Of a DNA stretch of 64,000 nucleotides, positions 47,233-58,089 are shown in pieces. Every line of letters starts with the position of its first letter. Position 1 is the stretch's first letter. A program made the translations under genes and the position numbers. Origin of the DNA: Pseudomonas saponiphila (GTDB lineage Bacteria > Pseudomonadota > Gammaproteobacteria > Pseudomonadales > Pseudomonadaceae); the NCBI RefSeq assembly GCF_900105185.1, contig NZ_FNTJ01000001.1, positions 2,004,501-2,068,500 on the forward strand, written 5' to 3'. The notes beneath the pieces were generated by a model. That model had not been told where the DNA came from. It saw nothing but the letters and a program-made list of their open reading frames with translations, and did no database searches.

Positions 47233-47233
47233 G

Positions 47234-47737
47234 ATGTTGATCCGAATCAGTGCTTGTATGTTTTTATTGCTTTGGAGTTTCTGTTCATGGGGCGCTCAAG
47301 AGAAAATGTGCGAAAGCGCAGTGGCCATTTTTCAATGCGAGATGCGAGGAGGAAAAAATCTAGCGCTATGCCCTGAATATGTTGATGGTGACCTGTCGGG
47401 AATTCAATACCGCTTCGGCAAAAAAAACAACAAGGAAATGATTTTTCCTAGCAATGGTTTTGGTTTTGAAGGATTTACATTTAATCACTATTTTCGTTAT
47501 CAGGTTTCTTACGCGAAGTTGAGTTTTTCTGTGGGGAATTACAAGTACGAAATTTATAGCAACTACGATGGTGAGGCGTTTGGGGAAGGCAGAGAAAATG
47601 CTGGGGTTGTTGTATCCAAAGCTCCCGAGATGAAAGATGTGCAGATGTCATGTGTAAAAATATATATAGACAATCTTAAAAAGGTTGCTCCATATGTGGC
47701 CTGTGATAAAGGTGATGCGTTAGGGTGTGAGAGATGA
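47234..47737 (+). CDS. Probable immunity protein to the muramidase effector (exported)
   Basis: A 167-residue protein whose ATG lies one base after the effector stop, implying translational coupling. It has a signal peptide (~1-21, LLLWSFCSWGA) and about six Cys (CESAVAIFQCEMRGG, MSCVKIYI, VACDKGDALGCE), fitting a disulfide-bonded periplasmic protein. No family was recognised. Position, export and AT-rich composition suggest it protects the producer from the muramidase. Confidence 0.72.
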   Translation: MLIRISACMFLLLWSFCSWGAQEKMCESAVAIFQCEMRGGKNLALCPEYVDGDLSGIQYRFGKKNNKEMIFPSNGFGFEGFTFNHYFRYQVSYAKLSFSVGNYKYEIYSNYDGEAFGEGRENAGVVVSKAPEMKDVQMSCVKIYIDNLKKVAPYVACDKGDALGCER

Positions 47738-47789
47738 TTTTTTATAATCATTTTTAAAAATCCATAATAAAAAATATGAAAACTCTATT

Positions 47790-48206
47790 GTGGCGAGTCG
47801 CCCAAATCAAACAGCAGCAAAGGCTGCTGGCATGGACAACGGCGCTGCCAACTCATTGGCCGGGGGGATGGCAGGAGATGGGGATAGGTTTCACGGTCGA
47901 GGTTTTCTGCAAATTACTGGGCGACGAAACTATAAAAATTATGAAAAGTATAGGTCTCGAAATTTCACACTGGATCCTAATCCGAACCTGCTTGCTATAG
48001 ATGATTATAATGCTTGTGATGCATCTGGATTCTATTGGGTCAGAGAGAGAATCAATAGGCGTGCGGATGAAGGTTCGACCCAAGCAACCTCTAGAGTTGT
48101 GGGTGCGATAATTAATAGGGGGAATCCAAATGGTATTCCTAGTCATGAGAATGAAAGGCGGCAGGCGTTTGAAGTCATCTGGAGTGTATTAAATGATGAG
48201 GTGTAA
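47790..48206 (+). pseudogene. Headless GH19 (lysozyme-like) effector fragment
   Basis: The frame reads GDRFHGRGFLQITGRRNYKNY and NACDASGFYWVRERINRRAD, the C-terminal half of GH19 chitinase/endolysin-type effectors. The N-terminal part with the catalytic Glu is missing. Upstream in frame is a stop at 47745, and only a GTG at 47790 could start it. It looks like an effector tip left by recombination and kept next to its immunity gene, whose start overlaps its 3' end. It might still serve as a donor for recombination. Confidence 0.75.
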
Positions 48207-48753
48207 TTTTTTACTTAGATTGTTAGCGCTGATTTATGCTGCTTTTTGTTCGTTGCTGGCTTGCTCTAGCGAACAGCAATGCTTACCCAATATGCCAAAG
48301 ACCAAGCTTGAGGTTTTCGGCTGTTTTCAGGAGGGTAATATAACCATACTCAAGCTGGCTCCTAAGGATCAACCGGCTTATGACACAAACCTGGAAAACT
48401 TGCCGACATTTATTGTGGTGGGAAAAGAGCTTGATGAGGTCCTGCGCGTGCTCGGCAAAGGAGTACATCTACCTTATAACGATCTGATAAAGCTTCCTTA
48501 TCCCAATTCAATTGTTCGCGTTGCTGAGGCATCCAAAGACGCAAGGCTTAAGTTGCTTAGAGAAGGATGGCGGTTGGTGGATATGAAAGATTTCATATAC
48601 GGGAAAGCAGATGGGACGGAAGGGGCGGGTTTGGTTTGTAGTACTTCTATAAGTAATTCAGGTGGCGTATTTTTAGCCGTCTCACAGTGCAGCTCTTTCT
48701 ATGAGGGCGATATATCAGAGCTGCAGGGTATTATGGGTTCAGTCGGCAAGTAA
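48193..48753 (+). CDS. Probable immunity lipoprotein paired with the GH19 fragment
   Basis: A 186-residue lipoprotein. The signal sequence has lipobox LLAC followed by SSEQQ near residue 24. The start ATG (48193 or 48196) overlaps the end of the GH19 fragment. No family recognised. Location, envelope targeting and overlap suggest immunity against a GH19 lysozyme effector, retained though the effector is broken. It would protect the periplasm against kin cells that still carry the toxin. Confidence 0.68.
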   Translation: MMRCNFLLRLLALIYAAFCSLLACSSEQQCLPNMPKTKLEVFGCFQEGNITILKLAPKDQPAYDTNLENLPTFIVVGKELDEVLRVLGKGVHLPYNDLIKLPYPNSIVRVAEASKDARLKLLREGWRLVDMKDFIYGKADGTEGAGLVCSTSISNSGGVFLAVSQCSSFYEGDISELQGIMGSVGK

Positions 48754-48776
48754 AAATACTCTAGCCCGTTCCTTGT

Positions 48777-48947
48777 CGGCGTTGTATGTGATCAAGCCAC
48801 AGGCTAGTGGTGGTGGACAATGTGTTCAGCTTGCTGAGCTTGGCTAATATCAATACGCGCAGCATGCACACCGACTCGGAACTGGGACTGGTCGCACCGA
48901 ATGCCGAGCTGGCGAGACTTGGCGAGAGGAGTTTGCGCGATTTTTAG
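48777..48947 (+). pseudogene. Remnant of a phospholipase D (Tle5/PldA-like) effector, frameshifted
   Basis: One frame gives SLSALYVIKPQASGGG (48777-48824). A shifted frame gives VVDNVFSLLSLANINTRSMH and then TDSELGLVAPNAELARLGE, stopping at 48947. The pattern SANINTRSM..DSEL is characteristic of the second HKD domain of PldA-type T6SS phospholipases; the HxK portion itself is deleted. Without a start or a complete active site it is a decayed effector tail. Confidence 0.6.
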
Positions 48948-49038
48948 AGTATTCATTTATGACGCTAAAAGTGGAGTGTTCATAGAGGATTTTCCAAGCT
49001 GTGGTGATGAATTTACCAATCTCATAATTGATAAATAA
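48946..49038 (+). pseudogene. C-terminal scrap of a probable immunity protein
   Basis: The frame RVFIYDAKSGVFIEDFPSCG followed by DEFTNLIIDK ends in TAA at 49038 and begins within the end of the phospholipase remnant. It has no start codon of its own. The order fits the tail of the phospholipase's immunity gene after a deletion; the family is only guessed. Confidence 0.4.
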
Positions 49039-49062
49039 AAGCCCGAACAGTACTCGCTATGA

Positions 49063-49164
49063 AGACAACATTCCAAAGCAGTGCGTTACCACGCTTTCAC
49101 CGAACGCGGCCAACAGCTAGTCAACATTTGCCTGTATTACAAGAAACACCCAGTGTCTTGCTAA
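49063..49164 (+). other. Short open frame, possible third immunity-gene scrap
   Basis: The frame contains RYHAFTERGQQLVNICLYYK and then KHPVSC, ending in TAA at 49164. It looks protein-like but has no start and no recognised family. The rest of 48754-49318 holds no other gene. Confidence 0.3.
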
Positions 49165-49281
49165 CGTTCAGTATGCTTTCTGACTTCATTCACCCCCAGA
49201 GCCATGACCCGGATCATGCTTTTGCTTCCTAAGGGCAAATTTACCCACCGGCACCGCCCCCAGCGGTGATAATGCCCGCCT

Positions 49282-49294
49282 GAAAATTGACCCA
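49282..49294 (+). repeat. Solo IS21-end-like motif
   Basis: GAAAATTGACCCA is identical to the left-end repeat of the IS21 element at 24071-24083, yet no transposase or partner end is nearby. It may be a relic or chance. Confidence 0.35.
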
Positions 49295-49318
49295 CTGCCA
49301 ACGGAGCCCGTCGCGCCC

Positions 49319-49849
49319 ATGTTCGTCATCACCTCGCAGGACCCCGAGACTTACCGGCGGCAAACCCGTCGCAGCACTTTGATCATCGCGCTGGTGTTCG
49401 TCGCCCTGGCCATGCTGTTTTCCAGCGCCGCGGTGGCGCTGTTCGGTCAGCCCGGTGGCGACAACCTGGTGTGGAACGCGGCGGGGGTGTTCACCGGCCT
49501 GGTGATCTGCGCGGCGCTGCTGCGCAGTGTGTTCTGGACCCAGCCGTGGATGGCCGCGGCGGTCTACGGCTGGCGCCTCAAGCGCAGCCTGATGCGAGTG
49601 ACCAATGTCATGCATCAGGTCACCGCCGGGGTCGCGGCCGGTGATCCGGCGGCGCTCAAGCTGCTGCGTTTCTATCACTTGGGGTTGATCCAGATGCACC
49701 AGCTGGACGCCAACTCCAGCGCCCACGGGCAGATGCTGGGCGAGGTGGAGCGGCATCTGGCGCTGCTGGCCGAACAGGGTATCGACCCGCGGCAGGAGCG
49801 CCTTGAGGCGTCATGGCTGGAAGCGGTGAAGCGGCACAAGACCCCTTGA
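49319..49849 (+). CDS. DUF3087 family membrane protein
   Basis: A 176-residue protein with two predicted membrane segments (~21-43, ~52-72) and a helical cytoplasmic C-terminal half. It matches DUF3087 proteins, conserved in Pseudomonas and of unknown role. The start follows GGAGC at a suitable distance. It appears to lie at the border between the disturbed T6SS cargo zone and ordinary chromosome. Confidence 0.75.
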   Translation: MFVITSQDPETYRRQTRRSTLIIALVFVALAMLFSSAAVALFGQPGGDNLVWNAAGVFTGLVICAALLRSVFWTQPWMAAAVYGWRLKRSLMRVTNVMHQVTAGVAAGDPAALKLLRFYHLGLIQMHQLDANSSAHGQMLGEVERHLALLAEQGIDPRQERLEASWLEAVKRHKTP

Positions 49850-49954
49850 GCGCCGTTTGGCAACCTCATGCGGCAAAGTTCAGCGATAGCCCGAGCGACC
49901 GGTAGCCTGTGGCGGGCGTGCTCGCGCCGGGCTGCGTAGCTGCCCCATTCGGCG

Positions 49955-52582
<2,628 letters not shown>

Positions 52583-52905
52583 GGACCTTCCTTGGGGGGA
52601 CGGAGGGGCTGCGGTCCGGGCCGCGCCCCGGCAAGCGCACGGCAGGATAGCGGATGCCGGGGGCCGCTGTGCAAGCGCCGGGTGCCTCGGGGCGGGCGCG
52701 ACAGCGCGGGGCTCGGCTTCGGGGTGCCAGGGGCATCGGGCTTGTGCTGGTCGCAAGTGGAAAGGGCGCTTGATGCGCCGGATGCATGGAAAAAACGACA
52801 TTGGTTATAACGTTAGATTTTATTTATATAAATGGACATAAGCTTTAGCCGCTATGCTGCCGCCAGTTTTTGACCTGGCCGCGTGATCTGTAGGGTTGTT
52901 TATCG
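52583..52905. other. Divergent promoter region between patatin and permease genes
   Basis: A 323-bp gap. The stretch near 52800-52840 is strongly AT-rich against the local background and probably holds the promoter of the plus-strand permease. No gene was recognised. Confidence 0.5.
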
Positions 52906-53688
52906 ATGGATGTGGGTAATTTCGGTTTTGTAATCGCAGGCCTGGTAGTGGGATTTATCGTGGGTATGACCGGGGTCGGAGGCGGCTCGCTGATGACCCC
53001 GATCCTGCTTTGGTTCGGCATCAATCCGGCCACGGCGGTGGGCACTGACCTGCTGTACGCCGCCATCACCAAATCCGGTGGGGTGCTGGTGCACCAGAAG
53101 AACCGCAACATCGACTGGCGCATCACCGGCTGGCTGACCCTGGGCAGTGTTCCGGCGGTGCTGGCCACCCTGTGGTTTTTGAAGAACCTGGACTCCGATC
53201 CCCATGCGTTGAACGCGGTGATCAAGCAGGGGCTGGGTTTTGTCCTGTTGCTCACGGCCCTGGCCATCGTCTTCAAGAAGAAGCTCATGGCCTTCGCCCA
53301 GCGCCACGGCAGCGATTACCAGCCCAGCCCCGGCGGCCTCAATGGCCTGACCGTGGTCACCGGGCTGATCCTCGGCACCATGGTCGCCCTGACCTCCATC
53401 GGCGCCGGCGCCCTGGGCACCGTGGCGCTGTTCATTCTCTATCCGTTCCTGGCCACCAAGCGCCTGGTGGGCACCGAGATCGCCCACGCCGTGCCCCTGA
53501 CCCTGGTGGCCGGCCTGGGTCACGCCAGCATGGGCAACATGGACTGGCAACTGCTGGGCTTCCTGCTGATGGGATCGCTGCCGGGGATCTGGATTGGCAG
53601 CCACATGACCGGGCGGGTGTCCGACGAGATCCTGCGGCCATGCCTGGCGGTCATGCTGTTCTCCATCGGCTACAAGCTGGCCTTTTAA
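52906..53688 (+). CDS. TauE/SafE (TSUP) family permease
   Basis: A 260-residue inner-membrane protein with ~8 hydrophobic segments in two repeats. The family glycine motifs are GMTGVGGGSLMTPILLWFGI (~22) and ALTSIGAGALGTVALFILYP (~165). TSUP proteins move sulfur-containing or organic anions such as sulfite, taurine or sulfoacetate; the substrate here is unknown. There is no close operon partner. Confidence 0.9.
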   Translation: MDVGNFGFVIAGLVVGFIVGMTGVGGGSLMTPILLWFGINPATAVGTDLLYAAITKSGGVLVHQKNRNIDWRITGWLTLGSVPAVLATLWFLKNLDSDPHALNAVIKQGLGFVLLLTALAIVFKKKLMAFAQRHGSDYQPSPGGLNGLTVVTGLILGTMVALTSIGAGALGTVALFILYPFLATKRLVGTEIAHAVPLTLVAGLGHASMGNMDWQLLGFLLMGSLPGIWIGSHMTGRVSDEILRPCLAVMLFSIGYKLAF

Positions 53689-53692
53689 GAGC

Positions 53693-53766
53693 AGCGGCAA
53701 GCTTCAAGCCGCAAGCCGCAAGCCGCAAGCCGCAAGCGGCAAGCTTCGAGCGGCAAGCAGAAAGCA
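53693..53766. repeat. Tandem AAGCCGC/GCGGCAAGC short repeats
   Basis: Four consecutive seven-base AAGCCGC units (53705-53737) are flanked by GCGGCAAGCTTC words, between the convergent permease and LysE genes. The same words occur at 26819-26885. Confidence 0.8.
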
Positions 53767-53770
53767 TCTG

Positions 53771-54391
53771 TCAGTTGCGGCGGTAGAGTGCCAAAAATGC
53801 CGCCAGCGACAGCATGGCCGCGCCGCAGCACTGATTGAGCCGGCGCATGCCGCTGGCGGTGAGGAATTTCGCCGCCTGCACCCCGCCGGCGGCATACAGG
53901 CCCATCACCAGCACCTCGACCAGCGCTGTCACCAGCGCCAGGGTGGCGTACTGGATGAATACCGGTTGGCTGGGATCGACGAATTGCGGCAGGAAGGCGG
54001 TGAAAAACAGCAGTACCTTGGGGTTGGTCATGGCCACCGAGAAGCTGCGCCGGAATACCTCGCCACGCCGCGAACCGGCTCGCACTTGCTGGGCGCTCAG
54101 GGCTTGGGGTGCGCTGCGCCAGAGCTGGATGCCGAGCCAGGCCAGGTAGCACACGCCGACCCATTTCAAAACCATGAACAACTGCTGCGAAGCCATCAGC
54201 ATCGCCCCCAGGCCGAGACCCACGGCGGCGATGATCAGCACATCCGAGAGCGCCGCGCCGGCCATGCCCACCGCCACCAGCTGGCGATTGCGCGAGGTGC
54301 CGTTGGCCATGGCCAGGAGCGAGGTCGGGCCGGGGATCAGCGCGCCGATAAAGCAGCTTGAGGTGTAGAGCAGCAGGGTGCTGGTGTTCAT
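53771..54391 (-). CDS. LysE/RhtB-family amino-acid exporter
   Basis: A 206-residue protein with six hydrophobic segments. The conserved start is FIGALIPGPTSLLAMANGTSRNRQLV (~12-37), and the mid motif is SVAMTNPKVLLFFTAFLPQFV. It exports amino acids or homoserine lactone-like metabolites; the substrate is not predictable. The ATG at 54391 (MNTSTLLLY) is chosen over 54433 because it matches the family N-terminus. Confidence 0.9.
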   Translation of the reverse strand: MNTSTLLLYTSSCFIGALIPGPTSLLAMANGTSRNRQLVAVGMAGAALSDVLIIAAVGLGLGAMLMASQQLFMVLKWVGVCYLAWLGIQLWRSAPQALSAQQVRAGSRRGEVFRRSFSVAMTNPKVLLFFTAFLPQFVDPSQPVFIQYATLALVTALVEVLVMGLYAAGGVQAAKFLTASGMRRLNQCCGAAMLSLAAFLALYRRN

Positions 54392-54481
54392 TGCGGCGTT
54401 CTCGTCGGGCAGGTGGCGAAGTCGACGCAGCATGCCCCAGGTCGCGGCAGGTTTAAAGGGATTCGCCTGGGGGCTGAGCGC

Positions 54482-55204
54482 TTATGGCTGGGGGCCGCCC
54501 CTGACCCATTCCTGCGCCGAACGCCACAGGCAGATCCCCAGGAAGTAGGCCGAGGCCGCCAGCCACAGGCCCATGATCGGTGGGCTGTGCAGCGGGTGGC
54601 TGAGGATCAGCAATGCGCCGCTGAGCAGCCATATGAAGGTCACGATGATGTTCAGTGGCATCCACTTGCGCACCCGGAACGGATGCAGGAACTGCACCTG
54701 GGTCGCTGTCAGCAGGGCCAGGACAAAGATGCTCAGCAAGGTCGGCCAGGGACCGGGCTCGATCAGGTAGAAGCACAGGGCGACCACGTTCCAGGCGGCG
54801 GGAAAGCCCTGGAAGTAGTAGTCATGGCTCTTCATGTTGACGTTGCAGAAACACAGCAGCGACGACAGCAGAATCAGCGACGTGGCCAGCAGCGCGCTGT
54901 AGTCCGGCAGGGGCATGTAGCGGTAGATGAACAGCGCCGGAATGAACACATAGGTCAGGTAGTCGATCACCAGGTCCAGCACCGAGCCGTCGATGTTGGG
55001 CAGCACCGAACGGGTATTGACCTTGCGCGCCAGGGAGCCGTCGACCCCATCCACCAGCAGCGCCACCCCCAGCCATAGCAGGCAGGCCTTGGGCTGGTTG
55101 TCGAACAGCGCCAGGGTGGCGAGCAAGGCACTGACCACGCCGGTGGCGGTAAAGCCGTGGGCGCCCCAGGCTTTGATTCTGGCGATTTGCAGGGTCGATA
55201 TCAC
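54482..55204 (-). CDS. pcs: Phosphatidylcholine synthase (Pcs)
   Basis: A 240-residue CDP-alcohol phosphotransferase with about eight membrane segments. The motif DGVDGSLARKVNTRSVLPNI followed by DGSVLDLVIDYLTYVFIPA is the long-spaced DGx2AR...Gx3Dx3D of bacterial Pcs, which condenses CDP-diacylglycerol with choline at the inner membrane. The GTG at 55204 is chosen because GGAG lies eight bases upstream; the open frame runs on to 55261. A monocistronic gene on the minus strand. Confidence 0.9.
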   Translation of the reverse strand: MISTLQIARIKAWGAHGFTATGVVSALLATLALFDNQPKACLLWLGVALLVDGVDGSLARKVNTRSVLPNIDGSVLDLVIDYLTYVFIPALFIYRYMPLPDYSALLATSLILLSSLLCFCNVNMKSHDYYFQGFPAAWNVVALCFYLIEPGPWPTLLSIFVLALLTATQVQFLHPFRVRKWMPLNIIVTFIWLLSGALLILSHPLHSPPIMGLWLAASAYFLGICLWRSAQEWVRGGPQP

Positions 55205-55301
55205 GGACGTTTCTCCAGCGGCTGTGGTTCCTGGCGAACACCGGCGCGACAGCGTCGGCAACCCTTGCCAGGTTGCATTTATCGACCGGAGAGCCTGGTA
55301 G

Positions 55302-55320
55302 AAGGTTCAGCGTGAACCTT
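55302..55320. promoter_or_regulatory. Palindrome upstream of pcs
   Basis: AAGGTTCA-GCG-TGAACCTT, a perfect 8-bp inverted repeat about 100 bp before pcs; possible operator. The remaining 55205-55434 shows no gene. Confidence 0.4.
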
Positions 55321-55434
55321 GAATCAGGCCCGGCGCGCAGCGTCCTGAGGCTAGCGCTTGCTGCTGCTCAAGCGCGCTGGGGGCAAGGTCGAGAGGGCTG
55401 CGTTGAGTCTAGGCGTCACATCGAACCTGGCATG

Positions 55435-55472
55435 AAAAAACGCCATGTGTCCTGCAAGGGCACATGGCGTTG
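55435..55472 (-). terminator. Rho-independent terminator of ampC
   Basis: On the minus strand an AACGCCATGTG stem with complementary CACATGGCGTT is followed by a run of T residues, 60 bp past the ampC stop. Confidence 0.9.
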
Positions 55473-55531
55473 ACGCCAGCAATCAACGGCGGGCCGTGGT
55501 GTCGATAGCCCGTGCCGTGCGGCGCGGCCTG

Positions 55532-56701
55532 TTACTTCGCAGTCTCCAGTTCCTTGAGGATGGCATGGGCGGCCTTGACCCGCTCCTGGTTGGGATAGTT
55601 CTTGTTGGCCAACAGGACAATGCCGATCTGCTTGCTCGGGACGAACAGCACGTAGGCACCGAAGCCGCTGGTGGCGCCGGTCTTGTTGTACAGGGCGTCG
55701 GCCTTGGGCGCTTCGGGGGTGGCCAGCCATTGCACGGGGTGGGGCTCGGTGGCCATTTTCGGGGCGTTGCCAGCCACCAGGCGGGCCAGGGGGACGGGGT
55801 AAGCGTAGCGTTCCCAGCCCAGGCCCTGGGTCATGTCGCCGACCTGGTAGTAGCCGCTCTGGGTGCTGGCGACGGCTTGTTGCAGCGGCTTGTCGAGCTG
55901 GCCAGGTTGCAGGTTGCCGGCAATGAATTGCAGCAGGTCCGAGGCGCTGGTCTTGATTGCGTAGGCTTCGGCATCCATCGGGCCGGGACCGACCCGCACC
56001 GGCTGGTCCTGCTGATCATAGCCCATGGCGTAGTGCTGCTGCTGATCCTGCGGCACCTTGAGGTAGCTGTGCTTGAGGCCGAAGCCTGGGAACAGGCGCT
56101 GCTCCAGCAACTGCTCGTAGCTCTGGCCCAGGCTGCGGGCGGCGAGGTAGCCGAACAGGCCGAGGCTCGGGTTGGAGTACTGGCGCTGGACGCCGGGGCT
56201 GAAGCGGGGTTTCCAGGTGTTGTAGTAGTCCAGGATCTTGTCTTCGCCCTGGACCTCATCGGGAAACTGCAGTGGCAGGCCGCCGGCGGTGTAGGTGCCC
56301 AGTTGCAACAGACTGATGTGATCGAAGGCGCTGCCGCGCAGGGCCGGCAGGTACTGGCTGGCGTTGTCGGAAAGCTGCAGCTTGCCCTCGGCCTGGGCCA
56401 GGGCGGCGAGGATGCCGCTGAAGGTCTTGCTCACCGAACCCACTTCGAACAGGGTGTCGTTGTCGACCGGCTGCTGATTGTCCTTGGAGGCAACCCCGTA
56501 GTTAAAGTAATGTCGCTCGCCCTTGGCGATGATCGCTACCGCCATGCCGGGGATCTTCTGCTGCTGCATCAAGGGGCGGATGCTGGCGTCCACGGTGTTC
56601 TTCAGGTGGTTGTCCTGGGGCGTGGCCAGGGCACTGGTGCTGGCCAGGAACAGGGAGCAGGCGCTGCCAAGCGCGAATCCGGTTAAGGTTTTATGCCGCA
56701 T
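55532..56701 (-). CDS. ampC: Class C beta-lactamase AmpC
   Basis: A 389-residue periplasmic serine beta-lactamase. It has a signal peptide (~1-26, ending SALA) and the active-site set: Ser-x-x-Lys as VGSVSKTF (~90), Tyr-x-Asn as YSNPS (~175) and KTG as YNKTGATSG (~340). It hydrolyses penicillins and cephalosporins. Length and motifs are complete, so it should be active. Divergent from ampR with a 196-bp gap that must hold the AmpR operator; no clear LysR T-N11-A site was chosen. Closed by a strong terminator. Confidence 0.96.
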   Translation of the reverse strand: MRHKTLTGFALGSACSLFLASTSALATPQDNHLKNTVDASIRPLMQQQKIPGMAVAIIAKGERHYFNYGVASKDNQQPVDNDTLFEVGSVSKTFSGILAALAQAEGKLQLSDNASQYLPALRGSAFDHISLLQLGTYTAGGLPLQFPDEVQGEDKILDYYNTWKPRFSPGVQRQYSNPSLGLFGYLAARSLGQSYEQLLEQRLFPGFGLKHSYLKVPQDQQQHYAMGYDQQDQPVRVGPGPMDAEAYAIKTSASDLLQFIAGNLQPGQLDKPLQQAVASTQSGYYQVGDMTQGLGWERYAYPVPLARLVAGNAPKMATEPHPVQWLATPEAPKADALYNKTGATSGFGAYVLFVPSKQIGIVLLANKNYPNQERVKAAHAILKELETAK

Positions 56702-56897
56702 GATCGGTGTATTTCCCTGTGTTTTGAGTAAATTGGCCGCAATTTCAAGCGCGGCTCTGCAAGCGGAAGCTTGTTCGCAAAAGGCTCGCTGCAGGACATA
56801 GGCAGCCTGCGCTGAGCCCGCTTAATGTAGGCAGTCGGTGCCGGATCGACAAACGACCATATCTCGCACGAGCCATTAGAAAAACTAGGGAATAGTC

Positions 56898-57773
56898 ATG
56901 CTCCGTCCTCATCTGCCCTTGAATGCGCTGCGCGCCTTCGAAGCCTCGGCACGTCATTTGAGCTTCACCCGCGCGGCCATCGAGCTGTGCGTGACCCAGG
57001 CGGCGGTCAGCCATCAGGTCAAGAGCCTGGAGGCCCAGCTCAAGGTCACCCTGTTCAAGCGCCTGCCCCGGGGGCTGATGCTGACCAGCGAAGGCGAGAC
57101 ACTGCTGCCGGTGCTGCGCGAGTGCTTCGACCGCATCGCCCAGACCCTCGGGCGGTTCGACGGCGGGCACTATCGCGAGGTGCTGACGGTAGGCGCCGTG
57201 GGCACCTTCGCGGTGGGCTGGTTGCTGCCGCGCCTGGGGGACTTCCAGGCTCGCCATCCGTTCATCGACTTGCGCCTGAGCACCAACAACAACCGGGTGG
57301 ATGTGGCCGCCGAGGGCCTGGACTACGCCATACGTTTCGGCACCGGGGCCTGGCACGGCATCGATGCCCTGCCACTGCTGCAGGCGCCGCTGTCGGTGCT
57401 CTGCGTGCCGGAGCTTGCCCGCCAGTTGCACACCCCGGCGGACCTTCTGGGCCAGACCCTGCTGCGTTCCTACCGCACCGACGAGTGGCCGCAGTGGTTC
57501 CAGGCGGCGGGGCTGGGCAGCCATAGTCTGCTGCCCCAGAGCGTGGTCTTCGACTCTTCCCTGGGCATGCTCGAAGCCGCCTTGCAGGGCCTGGGCGTGG
57601 CCCTGGCACCGCCCTTGATGTTCGAGCGGCAGTTGGCCAGCGGCGCGGTGGTGCAGCCGTTCGACATCGGCATCGTCACCGGCAGCTATTGGCTGACGCG
57701 CTTGCAGTCGCGGGCGGAAACTTCCGCCATGAGCGCCTTCAAGGCCTGGCTGCTGCAGGCGGTGGCCGCCTAG
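56898..57773 (+). CDS. ampR: AmpR, LysR-type regulator of ampC
   Basis: A 291-residue LysR protein closely matching AmpR. The helix-turn-helix is NALRAFEASARHLSFTRAAIELCVTQAAVSHQVKSLE. The effector domain carries GAVGTFAVGWLLPRLGDFQ and STNNNRVDVAAEGLDYAIRFG, the muropeptide-sensing fold. It represses ampC with UDP-MurNAc-pentapeptide and activates it with anhydro-muropeptides. Divergent from ampC, the classical inducible layout. Confidence 0.95.
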   Translation: MLRPHLPLNALRAFEASARHLSFTRAAIELCVTQAAVSHQVKSLEAQLKVTLFKRLPRGLMLTSEGETLLPVLRECFDRIAQTLGRFDGGHYREVLTVGAVGTFAVGWLLPRLGDFQARHPFIDLRLSTNNNRVDVAAEGLDYAIRFGTGAWHGIDALPLLQAPLSVLCVPELARQLHTPADLLGQTLLRSYRTDEWPQWFQAAGLGSHSLLPQSVVFDSSLGMLEAALQGLGVALAPPLMFERQLASGAVVQPFDIGIVTGSYWLTRLQSRAETSAMSAFKAWLLQAVAA

Positions 57774-57780
57774 GTCCTCA

Positions 57781-57996
57781 TCAGTAGCGCCAATGTCCCG
57801 GCGTCCACAGCCACTGGCCGGCGTGCCAGCTGTAGTGTCCGGCCACCCAGTGGTAGCTGGGGGCCGGCGCCACGGGGATCACTTCAACGATGGGCGGTGG
57901 CGGCGGCCGGCGTGGATGGACCGGGGCCACCACGCAGCCGGCCAGGGTGGTGCCAAGCAAGGTGGCGATGAGCAGGCTTTGGATCACACGACGCAT
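57781..57996 (-). CDS. Small YxWGxW-type lipoprotein
   Basis: A 71-residue protein. The signal ends in lipobox LAGC near residue 20, followed by a Pro-rich stretch (RRPPPPPIVEV) and aromatic repeats (YHWVAGHYSWHAGQWLWTPG, then HWRY) typical of YxWGxW/WxxGxW repeat proteins. The same repeat style occurs in the protein at 59630-59947, on the other side of an ECF sigma module. AAGGAAA precedes the start. Role unknown; envelope location is likely. Confidence 0.82.
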   Translation of the reverse strand: MRRVIQSLLIATLLGTTLAGCVVAPVHPRRPPPPPIVEVIPVAPAPSYHWVAGHYSWHAGQWLWTPGHWRY

Positions 57997-58089
57997 GGGC
58001 GGTTTCCTTGGGAAGTGACAGTGGGCCCGCGGTGATCGCGGGTGCCGAATGGTTGAACGTGGTCGGCTGGGAAATCCGTCGCCGGGATT

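Noticed and set aside
47776..48000. A 74-codon frame starting with ATG at 47776
   Set aside because: It runs in a different frame over the GH19 fragment, whose own frame carries the recognisable protein sequence.
52583..52801. N-terminal extension of the patatin-like protein
   Set aside because: Pro/Ala/Arg-rich, low-complexity sequence without a ribosome-binding site; the ATG at 52582 has a good one.
56702..56897. A specific AmpR operator in the ampR-ampC gap
   Set aside because: Several T-N11-A sites are possible; none could be preferred from sequence alone.
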